64,000 nt of DNA, taken from contig CAXXQT010000001.1 of assembly GCA_963674575.2 (NCBI GenBank), positions 1,054,001 to 1,118,000 on the forward strand, given 5' to 3'. The DNA comes from JAAYAY01 sp963674575. Its GTDB lineage: Bacteria > Planctomycetota > Planctomycetia > Pirellulales > Thermoguttaceae. Of the stretch, positions 45,974 through 54,326 are shown one piece after another. The notes under the pieces are model-generated. The model made no database searches. It worked only from the letters and a program-made list of their open reading frames with translations, and was not told the DNA's origin. The translations under genes were made by a program, and so were the position numbers. How positions within the stretch are numbered: the first letter of the stretch is position 1; every line of letters begins with the position of its first letter.

Positions 45974-46750
45974 TCAAATCGCTCGAAAGTGGAAACCGCC
46001 GTCCACGTTGAACACGTCGCCGGTGCTGAAGGGGAAATAATCCTCGACGAGGGCCGCCACGGCCTTGGCCACGTCCTCCGGCTGGCCCCAACGTCGGATC
46101 GGCCAAAGCCCCTCGGAAATGAGCTGGTCGTACTTCTCCTTCACCGGGGCCGTCATGTCGCTGGCGATCACGCCCGGGCTGACCTCGAACACGTTGATCT
46201 TCTCGTCGGCCAGACGCTGCGCGAAGAGTTTTGTCATCATCCCGATCGCCGCCTTCGTCATGCAGTAGTCGGCACGGTTCGTGGAAACAGCGAATCGCGA
46301 GATCGAGGAAATGTTGATGATCTTGCCCGCGGGAATCTTGCCCTCGCCGATGAGCCGAATCATCTCGGCGGCCGCCAGTTGGGTGAGAAAGAAGGGGCCC
46401 TTGAGGTTCGTGTCGAACACCAGATCCCAGCTCTCCTCGGTCGCCTCCAGAACGTCCTTGCGGCCCTGCGACGTGATCCCGGCATTGTTGACCAGCACGT
46501 CCAGCCTCCCGAAGGCCTCCAACGTGTCGGCGATCAGCCGGCCACGATCCTCGCCAGAACCCACGTTGGCTCCGACGGCAATCGCTTTGCCTCCGGCCGC
46601 CTTGATCCCGGCCACAACCTCCTCGGCCGCATCCGGACGGGTGGCGTAGTTTACCGCCACGGCCAGCCCTCTTCGGGCCAGTTCCTCGCAAATCCCTCGC
46701 CCGATTCCCCGTGATCCCCCCGTGACAATGGCGACTCGTGTTTCAGGCAT
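45974..46750 (-). CDS. Short-chain dehydrogenase/reductase (FabG-like)
   Basis: A 258-residue protein with a GGAG ribosome site before ATG 46750; the frame extends to 46783. TGGSRGIGRGI binds NAD(P), NNAG is at the fourth strand, Ser is in IINISSISR, and YCMTK gives the Tyr-Lys pair. It reduces or oxidises a hydroxy/keto group. The end DGGFHFRAI and the adjacent flavoprotein suggest a catabolic pair and not fatty acid synthesis. This is inferred. Confidence 0.9.
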   Translation of the reverse strand: MPETRVAIVTGGSRGIGRGICEELARRGLAVAVNYATRPDAAEEVVAGIKAAGGKAIAVGANVGSGEDRGRLIADTLEAFGRLDVLVNNAGITSQGRKDVLEATEESWDLVFDTNLKGPFFLTQLAAAEMIRLIGEGKIPAGKIINISSISRFAVSTNRADYCMTKAAIGMMTKLFAQRLADEKINVFEVSPGVIASDMTAPVKEKYDQLISEGLWPIRRWGQPEDVAKAVAALVEDYFPFSTGDVFNVDGGFHFRAI

Positions 46751-46990
46751 TTTTCTCGCTCCAGCCTCTGAATCATCTTCCATTTTCCAGAAACCGGTAG
46801 CCTACGACGCCTCTGGATGACTGTCAATCCGCGGGCCCCAGCGACCTTCTTGCGATCCCCACGCCGAATCGGGTTGACGGGCAGGAACGGGCGGTACTCT
46901 CAAGGACGTTGGATGCATCATTCATCGAATCCGTCGAGAGATTTCCGATCGCTTTGGCATGGATATTTCGCAAACAAGGGGTGGCTTCCG

Positions 46991-47321
46991 ATGCAGTGTA
47001 GAAAGATAACACTATCGTCTCTCAGCGGTCTATCCTACGAACTAACACTTGCGTACTCCGAACCAGAGCAAATAGACATTATCGTCGTGGCGTTTCACGG
47101 GACGTACGGTAGTGGGTCGTTGGGAAATGGTGATGGTCACTTCATGGCTGGAATCACCAGCGCCGTCTTGACGTCTGCCCACGCGGGTCGTGGTTTCCGA
47201 CAATTCGCGAAGCGGCATGGAAAGCCTGATGACATTCGTGAAACGTGATGCGGCAGATTGGCTGTGCTCAACGGTCGAGGAGGCGATCGAGCGACTGGCG
47301 GCGATCGTCCGCGAAGGCTGA
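46991..47321 (+). pseudogene. Decayed small protein gene
   Basis: From ATG 46991 the frame reads MQCRKITLSSLSG...IIVVAFHG...GDGHFMAGITSAVLTSAH, coherent to about 47185, then turns into unrelated sequence and stops at 47248. The frame starting ATG 47217 gives MESLMTFVKRDAADWL and a helix ending at 47321, which looks like the tail of the same protein. The middle part appears deleted with a frame change. The intact family is not recognised with certainty. Confidence 0.4.
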
Positions 47322-48063
47322 TGACGACTCAGTGCGGATTCGTCGACTGGCGCCGAGGGTTTCATTCGAATACCAGGACGGAAATTCGAACTCGCGATGC
47401 AACGCAATGGGGTGGGGCAGTGGCATCGTGGAACGGATCAAGTATGGTGCCCAAGAAAACACAGCGAGTGTGGATTCGGCAAACGCATACCCAAAAACAC
47501 AAATCTGCACGAACAATCTTCTCCCGGTTTGCGTATTAGATGAGGCCACCTCGTCTCCCTGGCCTGTGAGGGCATCCGCGGCAAGCCGCCCGGTGAAAAT
47601 GTCGAAGTGGCCCTGGGTTATGTCGACCTCAGGATCGTTTGCCGTTGACCGAGCATGTTGCAAGCCGAGTCCCCCCCTCGACACGCGGGGTCGTGCCGGT
47701 CGTTTGTGGGTCAGTTCCAGCCGGATTTCGGCGTTGTCCCTCGGAGGCTGCGCCGAAAAGCGAGGGGCCGGCGGGAACCTGATGGTGGCCTTTTGTGTCT
47801 CACAGGAGTGGAGTTCGTTGGAAATGTTCGCTATTTCTGAGAATTTCTTGAGCACCCCATTGACACAGGCCGAACTGTTGAGATAATTGCACGTCTATGC
47901 CACGAGCAGAACCCCACCTTTTTGGTGGTGGATGAGTATTCTGCTCAAGCTTCTAGGCACTTTGGCGGTGTCGGTCCGGTTTCCCGAGACGGTGGTGCGT
48001 CTCGAGTCGGAAGGTTCTCGCCGGACTTTTTACACCTTTTGCTGTTTGGAGTGGTTTTTAGCC
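47322..48063. other. Degenerate spacer without a supported gene
   Basis: Open frames overlap on both strands and none has a ribosome site plus family resemblance. A hairpin-like stretch at 47905-47945 (AGCAGAA...TTCTGCT enclosing CCACC/GGTGG) precedes the 48064 gene. The higher AT content and loss of frame suggest decayed or acquired DNA. Confidence 0.4.
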
Positions 48064-48279
48064 ATGAGGAACGTATTTGAGGCCATCCTTGAGTGTGGCC
48101 ACGACGAGGACTTCGCGCCTGTTGACTGCGAAGATTTCAAGCCCACGGACGCCCCGGCCGGTTCGAAGGCCAAGCTGGAAGTTTTGGCGGAACGCATCCG
48201 CCGCGGCTTCCCCCTTTGGCACCCCGAAGATCGGTTCGACTACAGCGGCCTGACCGGCGCTGTTCGCCCTCGCGAATAG
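48064..48279 (+). CDS. Small conserved protein of unknown function
   Basis: A 71-residue protein beginning MRNVFEAILECGHDED. The end GFPLWHPEDRFDYSGLTGAVRPRE is distinctive, and I recall similar short proteins in planctomycetes. The ribosome site is weak. A GGCAGCC hairpin follows the stop. Longer upstream frame to 47887 lacks protein character. Role unknown. Confidence 0.5.
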   Translation: MRNVFEAILECGHDEDFAPVDCEDFKPTDAPAGSKAKLEVLAERIRRGFPLWHPEDRFDYSGLTGAVRPRE

Positions 48280-48294
48280 AAGGCGTTGGGTCGG

Positions 48295-48313
48295 CAGCCT
48301 TGCGGGCTGCCCT
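48295..48313 (+). terminator. Short hairpin after the 71-residue gene
   Basis: GGCAGCC and GGCTGCC form a seven-base stem with a five-base loop, 15 bases after the stop codon. There is no clear T-run. A second small hairpin, TGCCGCCATGCGGCA, follows at 48329-48343. Confidence 0.4.
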
Positions 48314-48440
48314 GTTCGTGGGCCTTTGATGCCGCCATGCGGCATTCTGTTGTGCTGCGCAATTGGAGTCTTGCGCTCACGTCCCCAGGGAGCAAACCAC
48401 GGCTTGGGGTGCGCGCCGACCCATCCGGAGCGATAACGGA

Positions 48441-49295
48441 CTATCGCTCTAGGCCTCCGGCCGCCTCGAACAGCAGCAAGGCCTGCTGTACCGACAACAC
48501 GTCGTGGATCCGGAGGATATGAGCCCCTCGCTGGGCCAGGGCCAGGGCCACCCCGAGGGTCCCGGCTCCACGTTCCGCCTCGGAATCTCCGAGTACCTCC
48601 CCAATGAATCGCTTCCGGGAGTGGCCAATCAGCACCGGGCACCCCAGTTCGTGCAATCGATCGACGCTGCGCAGCAAGGCCAGGTTATGCTCGGCCGTCT
48701 TTCCGAAACCGATCCCCGGATCAAGGCAAATCCGGTCCTGCTCGATCCCAGCTGTCACGAGGACGTCGCGCCGTCTGCGCAGGTATTCAATTACGTCGGC
48801 CACCACGTCGCAGTAGGCTGGGGCATTCTGCATCGTGCGCGGCGAACCGAGCATGTGCATGACGCAAATTCCGGCCTTCGTCCCCGAGACCACTTCGATC
48901 ATCTCCGGATCCGCGGCCCCCGTCACATCGTTGATGATTTCCGCCCCTGCGGCAAGGGCCTCCCGGGCGACACGGGGCTTCGACGTGTCGATCGACAGAG
49001 GAACGTCCACCTGCCTCGCCAGTTTCTCCACAACCGGCAACACCCGTCGCAGTTCCTCCTCTTCCGAAACCGGTTCCGAGTAGGGACGCGTGCTTTCGCC
49101 GCCAATGTCGAGAAGGGCGGCGCCTGCGCGGACGAGCCCCATTGCGTGCGCCACCGCAGCTCCCGGTTCGAAGAATCGTCCTCCGTCTGAAAAGCTGTCC
49201 GGGGTTACGTTGACGATTCCCATCAGCAGCGGGCGCCCGGGGCAGGGCAGAACGCGCCGGGGCAGTCGCCAATGGTCGGCACGAAGGGACGGCAT
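48441..49295 (-). CDS. folP: Dihydropteroate synthase
   Basis: A 284-residue protein. MGIVNVTPDSFSDGG, LDIGGESTRP, IDTSKPRVAREAL, EIINDVTG, LDPGIGFGK and LIGHSRKRF are all the pterin- and pABA-binding blocks. It condenses pterin diphosphate and p-aminobenzoate in folate synthesis. It is the last gene of the long minus-strand run, 75 bases after lptE. Confidence 0.95.
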   Translation of the reverse strand: MPSLRADHWRLPRRVLPCPGRPLLMGIVNVTPDSFSDGGRFFEPGAAVAHAMGLVRAGAALLDIGGESTRPYSEPVSEEEELRRVLPVVEKLARQVDVPLSIDTSKPRVAREALAAGAEIINDVTGAADPEMIEVVSGTKAGICVMHMLGSPRTMQNAPAYCDVVADVIEYLRRRRDVLVTAGIEQDRICLDPGIGFGKTAEHNLALLRSVDRLHELGCPVLIGHSRKRFIGEVLGDSEAERGAGTLGVALALAQRGAHILRIHDVLSVQQALLLFEAAGGLER

Positions 49296-49370
49296 GAAAG
49301 AGAAATCCTGGGATGCAAGTGCTCGAAGAAGGAACGCTTGCCTAAGTGTAGTGCCGCCATGGGCGTCCCG

Positions 49371-49943
49371 CTACCAGGACGCTTCCATCATTCCCACAAT
49401 TTGCTCGGCAACCCGCTGGATCGCCTGCTGCTGGGCCGTGGCGACCGACTGACCGTATTCGGGCAGGAAGGTGGCCGACGAACTCACCGTGCTCAGTTCC
49501 GGCGGCAGGCAGACAGAGCCGTCATAGAGAATGCCGCCGTTTCGCTCCACCCAACTTACTTCAACCTGGAATGTCACATCCAGCTTGCGAGGATCGTCAT
49601 ACCGATTCTGGGCGACCAGACGTTTCGTCTCGCCAAGGATCCTCCCACTGAGAACGCTGTCGGCATTGGGTGTGCTCACGACCTTGTAGGGCGTCTTGTT
49701 TTCGATCTCCTTGGCTACCGCCTCGGTGAGCCGTTCGCCCAGGTTCCGCCGGAAACTGTCGGAATCGAAGATCGGCACGTAGACCGTTTGCACGTCCTGC
49801 GGATAAAGCGAGCGGTTGCCGAGTTGGTAGGGGCCAACACAGCCCACCGCCAAAATCGCCCAAGTTCCAAGGAGCGATAGGGCGACCGCCCATGAAGGGC
49901 TTCGCAAAGGAAGGCAGGTTTTTGATCGGCTCGGAATCGTCAT
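49371..49943 (-). CDS. lptE: LPS-assembly lipoprotein LptE-like
   Basis: A 190-residue protein with a signal ending LLGTWAILAVGC and lipobox Cys. The mature part (CVGPYQLGNRSLYPQDVQTV, PIFDSDSFRRNLGERLTEAV, LSGRILGE) has the shape of LptE/LptE-like proteins that plug the LptD pore. It lies directly after bamD. The start at 49943 was chosen because the frame before it is not signal-like. Confidence 0.82.
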   Translation of the reverse strand: MTIPSRSKTCLPLRSPSWAVALSLLGTWAILAVGCVGPYQLGNRSLYPQDVQTVYVPIFDSDSFRRNLGERLTEAVAKEIENKTPYKVVSTPNADSVLSGRILGETKRLVAQNRYDDPRKLDVTFQVEVSWVERNGGILYDGSVCLPPELSTVSSSATFLPEYGQSVATAQQQAIQRVAEQIVGMMEASW

Positions 49944-49990
49944 GGCATCTGATGGAACGCGTCGCAGTGACCTCGGACGGGGCACGCGGT

Positions 49991-51289
49991 TCAGTCGTAC
50001 TGCTCCCGTTCGAACATGCTGGTGAGCCACTTGAAGTGGTTGGTCGGCTTGTCCGGCAGTCCGGCGATCTCGGTCAACCGCTGTCGGGATTTTGTGGCCG
50101 CGGCGGTGTGGGGATATTCTTCCACAATGGAGTTGTAGTAGATCCGTGCGGCGCCGTAGTGCTTCTTCTTGTCGTAGTAGCCCGCCACGATCAGGTCGCG
50201 AGCGGCCATCTCCTCCACGATCTTGTTCTTGGCGGCCACCACGCGAGGACGATCCTCCCCGAGTTCCGGACCGAACTGGACCAGGGCCTGGTCGGCCACC
50301 TCGCCGGCCTTCTCCAAGGGCCCCGCATCGTAGTAACCGCCCTGGTAGATGCGCTGGCAACTCTCGATACCGAGCAGGTGCGCCTTCAACTGATGCTCGC
50401 TCTTCGTGTATTCGGTCCGAATCAGGTCGTAGTGTCGAGCGGCGTCTTCATAGCGGCCACGCACGAAATACAGATTGGCCGTTGCCATGACCGCGTCGTC
50501 CGCCAGGGGCCCCGTCGGGTCGTACATGCGAATGTCGTCGTAGGCCTTCAACGCGTGGCCCACCGTATCCACCCAGGGTCGAGTGTCGTCGGTCACGTTG
50601 AACGGAGCCTTAAAGGACGGATCCTGCAGGGCGCATTGTTCCCAGTATTGCGCGATCTTGAATAACCGACGCGTGACCGCATCGAGATGGTGTGTGTAAT
50701 CATGTTTCTTGAGCAGTTTTTCGTAGGCTCGCTTGGCGTCGGGATACTCGTCGGCGGCAAAAAAATTCTCGCCCGCCAGGAAAAGAGCGTCCTCTTCAAG
50801 GGTGGAGTCGGGCCAGCGTTTCGCCGCATCGAGGAATTTCTCGCCGGCCTCCTTGTTCTCCCCCGCCCTCGCAAGTCCCTCCGCCTCTCGGTACAGGTCT
50901 CGCGCGATTCCCTCGTCGGGTCCATAACCCATGGCGTCGCGAATGGAATGCGCGACGTTGACCGGATCGAGATCCTCCAGATCGAAGCCCTCGTCCTCTT
51001 CCGCCGACTCGACCACCGCGGCTACGACCGCCTCGTCGGAGACTTCCGGAGGCAAGGAACGATCCACCGACGCTTGGCGGACCCCGTTGTCGGGAGCGGA
51101 ATCTGGTGGAGAATTCTCGCCGAACTGGAAGAGACGTCCGCTGTACTCGTCGTCGTCGCTGTAATCCCCCGGCCGGCTGTGCGAAGAAGCCCCGTCGGAT
51201 TTGGGCAAGATGCCGCAACCTCCGACCACCATCAGGCAGCCGGCAAGCAGAACCACAGTTTGCAGAACGTCCAGTCTCATCCGGGACAT
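49991..51289 (-). CDS. bamD: Outer-membrane assembly lipoprotein BamD-like
   Basis: A 432-residue protein beginning MSRMRLDVLQTVVLLAGCLMVVGGC with a lipobox. After an acidic linker, TPR units follow: YREAEGLARAGENKEAGEKF, FFAADEYPDAKRAYEKLLKK, FVRGRYEDAARHYDLIRTEY and the last YGAARIYYNSIVEEYPHT. BamD belongs to the machine that inserts outer-membrane proteins. It is longer than the E. coli protein (about 245 residues). The second Met at 51280 is an alternative start. Confidence 0.82.
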   Translation of the reverse strand: MSRMRLDVLQTVVLLAGCLMVVGGCGILPKSDGASSHSRPGDYSDDDEYSGRLFQFGENSPPDSAPDNGVRQASVDRSLPPEVSDEAVVAAVVESAEEDEGFDLEDLDPVNVAHSIRDAMGYGPDEGIARDLYREAEGLARAGENKEAGEKFLDAAKRWPDSTLEEDALFLAGENFFAADEYPDAKRAYEKLLKKHDYTHHLDAVTRRLFKIAQYWEQCALQDPSFKAPFNVTDDTRPWVDTVGHALKAYDDIRMYDPTGPLADDAVMATANLYFVRGRYEDAARHYDLIRTEYTKSEHQLKAHLLGIESCQRIYQGGYYDAGPLEKAGEVADQALVQFGPELGEDRPRVVAAKNKIVEEMAARDLIVAGYYDKKKHYGAARIYYNSIVEEYPHTAAATKSRQRLTEIAGLPDKPTNHFKWLTSMFEREQYD

Positions 51290-51387
51290 CCTTGTCCTCT
51301 TTTCGTGTCAGGAGGCTTCGTGCCACCCCAAAGCGGGTCACGCCCTCAACCCAACGTCCACCAGCATGCGCCACCATGCGCGCCAAT

Positions 51388-52137
51388 TCACAACCACGAT
51401 TCCAAAAACGCATGCAGCCGGGGCTTGCGTCCCAGCAGGTGACAGACGAAGTGGTTCAGCAATCCTCGAAGCTCTCCATGGCTCCGCCTGTCAATCTCAA
51501 TACGTCGCCATCGGTCATCCGTGCTGGCGAACTGTGCCATAATCCTCAGGACCCCGGCCGACACCGAAACGAGTCGCCGCTTGGACTGTCGGCACCGAGA
51601 GCATAACACGCCCCCGTCGAGGAGCCCAAAGCTAATACGTCCCGAAATCGGGATTGGTTTGGCACACTCGGCGCAACAATCAAGCGCCGGAAGGTGGCCC
51701 AACTCGCGCAAGGCGCCTAACTCGAAACGCAGCAACCGTTTGCTAACTTCCTCACCTGCCGATAGTGCGGCCAACGTCTCGTCGGCCAAATCAAATAACT
51801 CCGGGTGCGGATCGTACTGGTCCGTCATCTCCGAGAGCAGTTCGGCCACGTAGTAGCCGGCATACAACCCTCCGAGCCCGGGACCGGCGACCCGAAACCG
51901 CCGCTGGAGCTTCGCTTCTGTCAGTAAGTCGAGAGCATCTGATGATTTGCGCAGGAAGACTATTCGACAAAGGGCTAGCACGTCAAGGGCAGACTCAAAT
52001 GGCCCCTTCAATCGCTTCGCTCCTTTCGCTAGAGCCCCTAGCTTTCCGCAGTCCCGCGTGAACAGGGTGACGATCAGGCTCGACTCGCTGAAGTCGACCG
52101 TTCGCAGCACAATCGCCGTGGTTTTTTCAGCGGCCAT
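51388..52137 (-). CDS. recO: DNA repair protein RecO
   Basis: A 249-residue protein from ATG 52137 (MAAEKTTAIVLRTVDFSESS), typical RecO start; the upstream frame runs into the palindromic element and is excluded. The zinc motif CCAECAKPI...VLCSRC is intact. RecO loads RecA on gaps in recombination repair. It lies between the cloverleaf element and bamD. Confidence 0.93.
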   Translation of the reverse strand: MAAEKTTAIVLRTVDFSESSLIVTLFTRDCGKLGALAKGAKRLKGPFESALDVLALCRIVFLRKSSDALDLLTEAKLQRRFRVAGPGLGGLYAGYYVAELLSEMTDQYDPHPELFDLADETLAALSAGEEVSKRLLRFELGALRELGHLPALDCCAECAKPIPISGRISFGLLDGGVLCSRCRQSKRRLVSVSAGVLRIMAQFASTDDRWRRIEIDRRSHGELRGLLNHFVCHLLGRKPRLHAFLESWL

Positions 52138-52181
52138 GGAGAGGGAATGACTGGGGGATTGATTTTGTCGGGTGAGCTTAG

Positions 52182-52488
52182 GCAGACGGACGAAAAGAAT
52201 CTGCCAGTTAGACGCTCTAGGATAGGAAAAAAGCGTGGACATGTGGAGCAGAATTGTACTTGGCATGGTGGCCGACCTTGCCGCTCCACATGTCTACGCT
52301 TTTTTCCTATCCTACGCGTGCGAGCACGCTAACCCACATCTGCGTCAAAATGGAACTGAACGGTCGATGAGCGTGCGAAACAATGGATCGCCACCGGTGA
52401 TGCTTGCTTCTGCGTGAGATTTCGCACTCTCATCGACCGCCCAGCCCCATTTGTGCGTCTAACTGGCAGATTCTTTTCATCCGTCTGC
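52182..52488 (-). repeat. Cloverleaf-like nested palindromic element
   Basis: The outer arms at 52182-52215 and 52455-52488 pair over 34 bases with one mismatch. Inside are three further hairpins: 52218-52249 with 52283-52314 (32 bases, one mismatch), 52316-52321 with 52324-52329 (six bases), and 52361-52380 with 52420-52439 (20 bases, one mismatch, with a weaker extension outward). The ends read GCAGACGG/CCGTCTGC. It occupies almost the whole corC-recO spacer, beginning two bases after the corC stop codon and ending 45 bases before the recO start. It is non-coding and of unknown family. Confidence 0.85.
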
Positions 52489-52489
52489 T

Positions 52490-53788
52490 TTACGAGACCT
52501 TTTCGCGAAGATCACCATCGAGGATCTCGATCTTTACCCGCTCAATCCGGCGCCGCGTTGCCTCGATCACGGTGAAACGCACATTCTGGCGGATGAGTTC
52601 CTCGCCCACGACCGGGACGTGCCCCAGTTCGGTGAAGATGTAGCCCGCAATCGTGTCGAAATCCCCGTCTTCCGGCAAGTCGAGGCCCAGCCGTTCATTG
52701 ATTTCGTCAACGTGGACTTTGCCGAGCGTTTCTGCCAGGTGATCGTCGATATGGCGGATTCCATCGACCAGGTCCTTGTCGTACTCATCGACAATCTCGC
52801 CCACGATCTCCTCCAGGACGTCTTCCATCGTCACCAGGCCGGAAACACCGCCGTATTCATCGAGCACGACGACCATGTGACTCCGATCCCGCTGGAATTC
52901 CTGGAGCAGCACGTCGACCGGCTTGGTTTCCGGGACGAAGTGAGGTTCCCGGAGCAGAGACGTCCACGGCGTCTGGGGCTGGTCCGGCCCCTTGGCCAGT
53001 TCCGGCAGAAGGTCTTTGGCGTAGAGAATCCCGACGATGTCGTCCCGCGTCTTCTCGTGAACGGGAATACGGGTATGTCCCACCTTGACCGCAAACTCCA
53101 ACGCTTCCTCCCAGGTAAGCGAGCGGGACATGGAAACCATGTCGGTGCGTGGGGTCATGATCTCGGAAACCACCACGTCGCTCAGTTCGATGACTCCCTC
53201 GATCATCTCGCGAGCGTCTTCCTCGATCACGCCCTCGCGATGCCCCTCGGTCACGATTGTTCGAATCTCATCTTCGAAGGACTCTTCGTCGGGGGCTTCC
53301 ATCGGGCGATTCGCCAGGCGATGGAACACCGTGTCGACGAAGCGGGCACCGAAGACAAAGGGAGCTGCCAGGTAGCTGACGGCGCACCAGAGCGGCCACG
53401 TGAAAAAGAGAAACGGTTCCGCCCAAAGCCGTGCGATCGTCCAGGGGAGCCAGATTTCCACGATCAGCAGGATGGCGAAACAGGCCCCCACGGCCGCAAG
53501 TGTATGGCTCCCCCCCGGAAATGCCCCGCCATGAAATCGGAGACTGGACCAATAAACGGTTGCCGCAACGGCTGCCGCCGTTCCCAGGACCTGGAAGGTC
53601 TCCGCGGCCAGGGCGAAGCGATCGTGCTGCTTGAGAATCTCCCCAAGTCGCTCGGGCATGCCGTTTCGGCGACACACTTCCTCAAGGTCATGGCGAGAGA
53701 AGCCGGTCAGCGATCGCGTCCCTATCGCCGCAAAACAGGTGACAACCGTCGCAGCGACGGCAGACCAGAACATGATATCGGCGGTCAT
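52490..53788 (-). CDS. HlyC/CorC-family (hemolysin-like) CBS-domain transporter
   Basis: A 432-residue protein. Residues 1-150 form a membrane region of about four segments, followed by a linker with EEDAREMIEGVIELSDVVVSEIMTPRTDM, two CBS motifs (GILYAKDLLPEL, VVLDEYGGVSGLVTMEDVLEEIVGEI) and the C-terminal CorC_HlyC domain (GLDLPEDGDFDTIAGYIFTE). Members move magnesium or cobalt ions or regulate such transport. It follows ybeY by 52 bases. Confidence 0.9.
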   Translation of the reverse strand: MTADIMFWSAVAATVVTCFAAIGTRSLTGFSRHDLEEVCRRNGMPERLGEILKQHDRFALAAETFQVLGTAAAVAATVYWSSLRFHGGAFPGGSHTLAAVGACFAILLIVEIWLPWTIARLWAEPFLFFTWPLWCAVSYLAAPFVFGARFVDTVFHRLANRPMEAPDEESFEDEIRTIVTEGHREGVIEEDAREMIEGVIELSDVVVSEIMTPRTDMVSMSRSLTWEEALEFAVKVGHTRIPVHEKTRDDIVGILYAKDLLPELAKGPDQPQTPWTSLLREPHFVPETKPVDVLLQEFQRDRSHMVVVLDEYGGVSGLVTMEDVLEEIVGEIVDEYDKDLVDGIRHIDDHLAETLGKVHVDEINERLGLDLPEDGDFDTIAGYIFTELGHVPVVGEELIRQNVRFTVIEATRRRIERVKIEILDGDLREKVS

Positions 53789-53840
53789 AACGTGAGGCCG
53801 AGCCTCCTGAGTGCGTCTCTAAAATACTTGAGAAACGGGG

Positions 53841-54299
53841 TTATTCTTCCGCATCTTGCCACGGGGCGGTCATACCGAAACGAGCCAGGTAATGGGCCTC
53901 GCGGCCCCGCATTTCCTCGCGATCCGATTCGGTTTGGTCGTCGTAACCGACCAAATGGAGCGTACCGTGTACCACGTACAATAGCAACTCGTTTTCAGCT
54001 GGCCAGCCCAGGTCCTTGGCTGTCGCACAGGCCGTATCCGCGCTGGCGATCACCTCGCCGTCGAGGCTTGTGCCGTCCCGATCGAACACGAAACTGATCA
54101 CGTCGGTCGGGTAATCATGATTCAGGTGCTGGCGGTTGACCTCGTGAATCGTGGGATCGTCCACCAGGGCCACGCTGATCTGCCCCCCCGCGACCCCCTC
54201 TCCCGACAGGATTTCGGCGACAACCTCGCGAATCAGCGTCTCCTGAATCGCGCAGGCCGACTGCTCATTGGCAATCTCGATGATCAATTCGTCGTTCAA
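53841..54299 (-). CDS. ybeY: Endoribonuclease YbeY
   Basis: A 152-residue protein of normal length. VALVDDPTIHEVNRQHLNHD and DVISF are family blocks, and the zinc motif is HGTLHLVGYDD at residues 111-121. The standard motif H-x3-H-x5-H has His at 111 and 115 but Asp at 121. YbeY takes part in 16S rRNA 3' processing and quality control. It sits 27 bases after the 7TM-HD gene. Confidence 0.92.
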   Translation of the reverse strand: MNDELIIEIANEQSACAIQETLIREVVAEILSGEGVAGGQISVALVDDPTIHEVNRQHLNHDYPTDVISFVFDRDGTSLDGEVIASADTACATAKDLGWPAENELLLYVVHGTLHLVGYDDQTESDREEMRGREAHYLARFGMTAPWQDAEE

Positions 54300-54326
54300 C
54301 AGAGCGATCCCTTTTCCGGCCGGGGT

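Noticed and set aside
45972..46691. Open frame extending the flavoprotein gene upstream by about 240 residues
   Set aside because: It runs in another phase of the clear SDR gene and has no fold marks; the flavoprotein has its own ATG at 45971.
47268..47855. A 195-codon minus-strand frame in the decayed segment
   Set aside because: It overlaps a plus-strand frame of equal length and neither shows protein-family features or a start signal.
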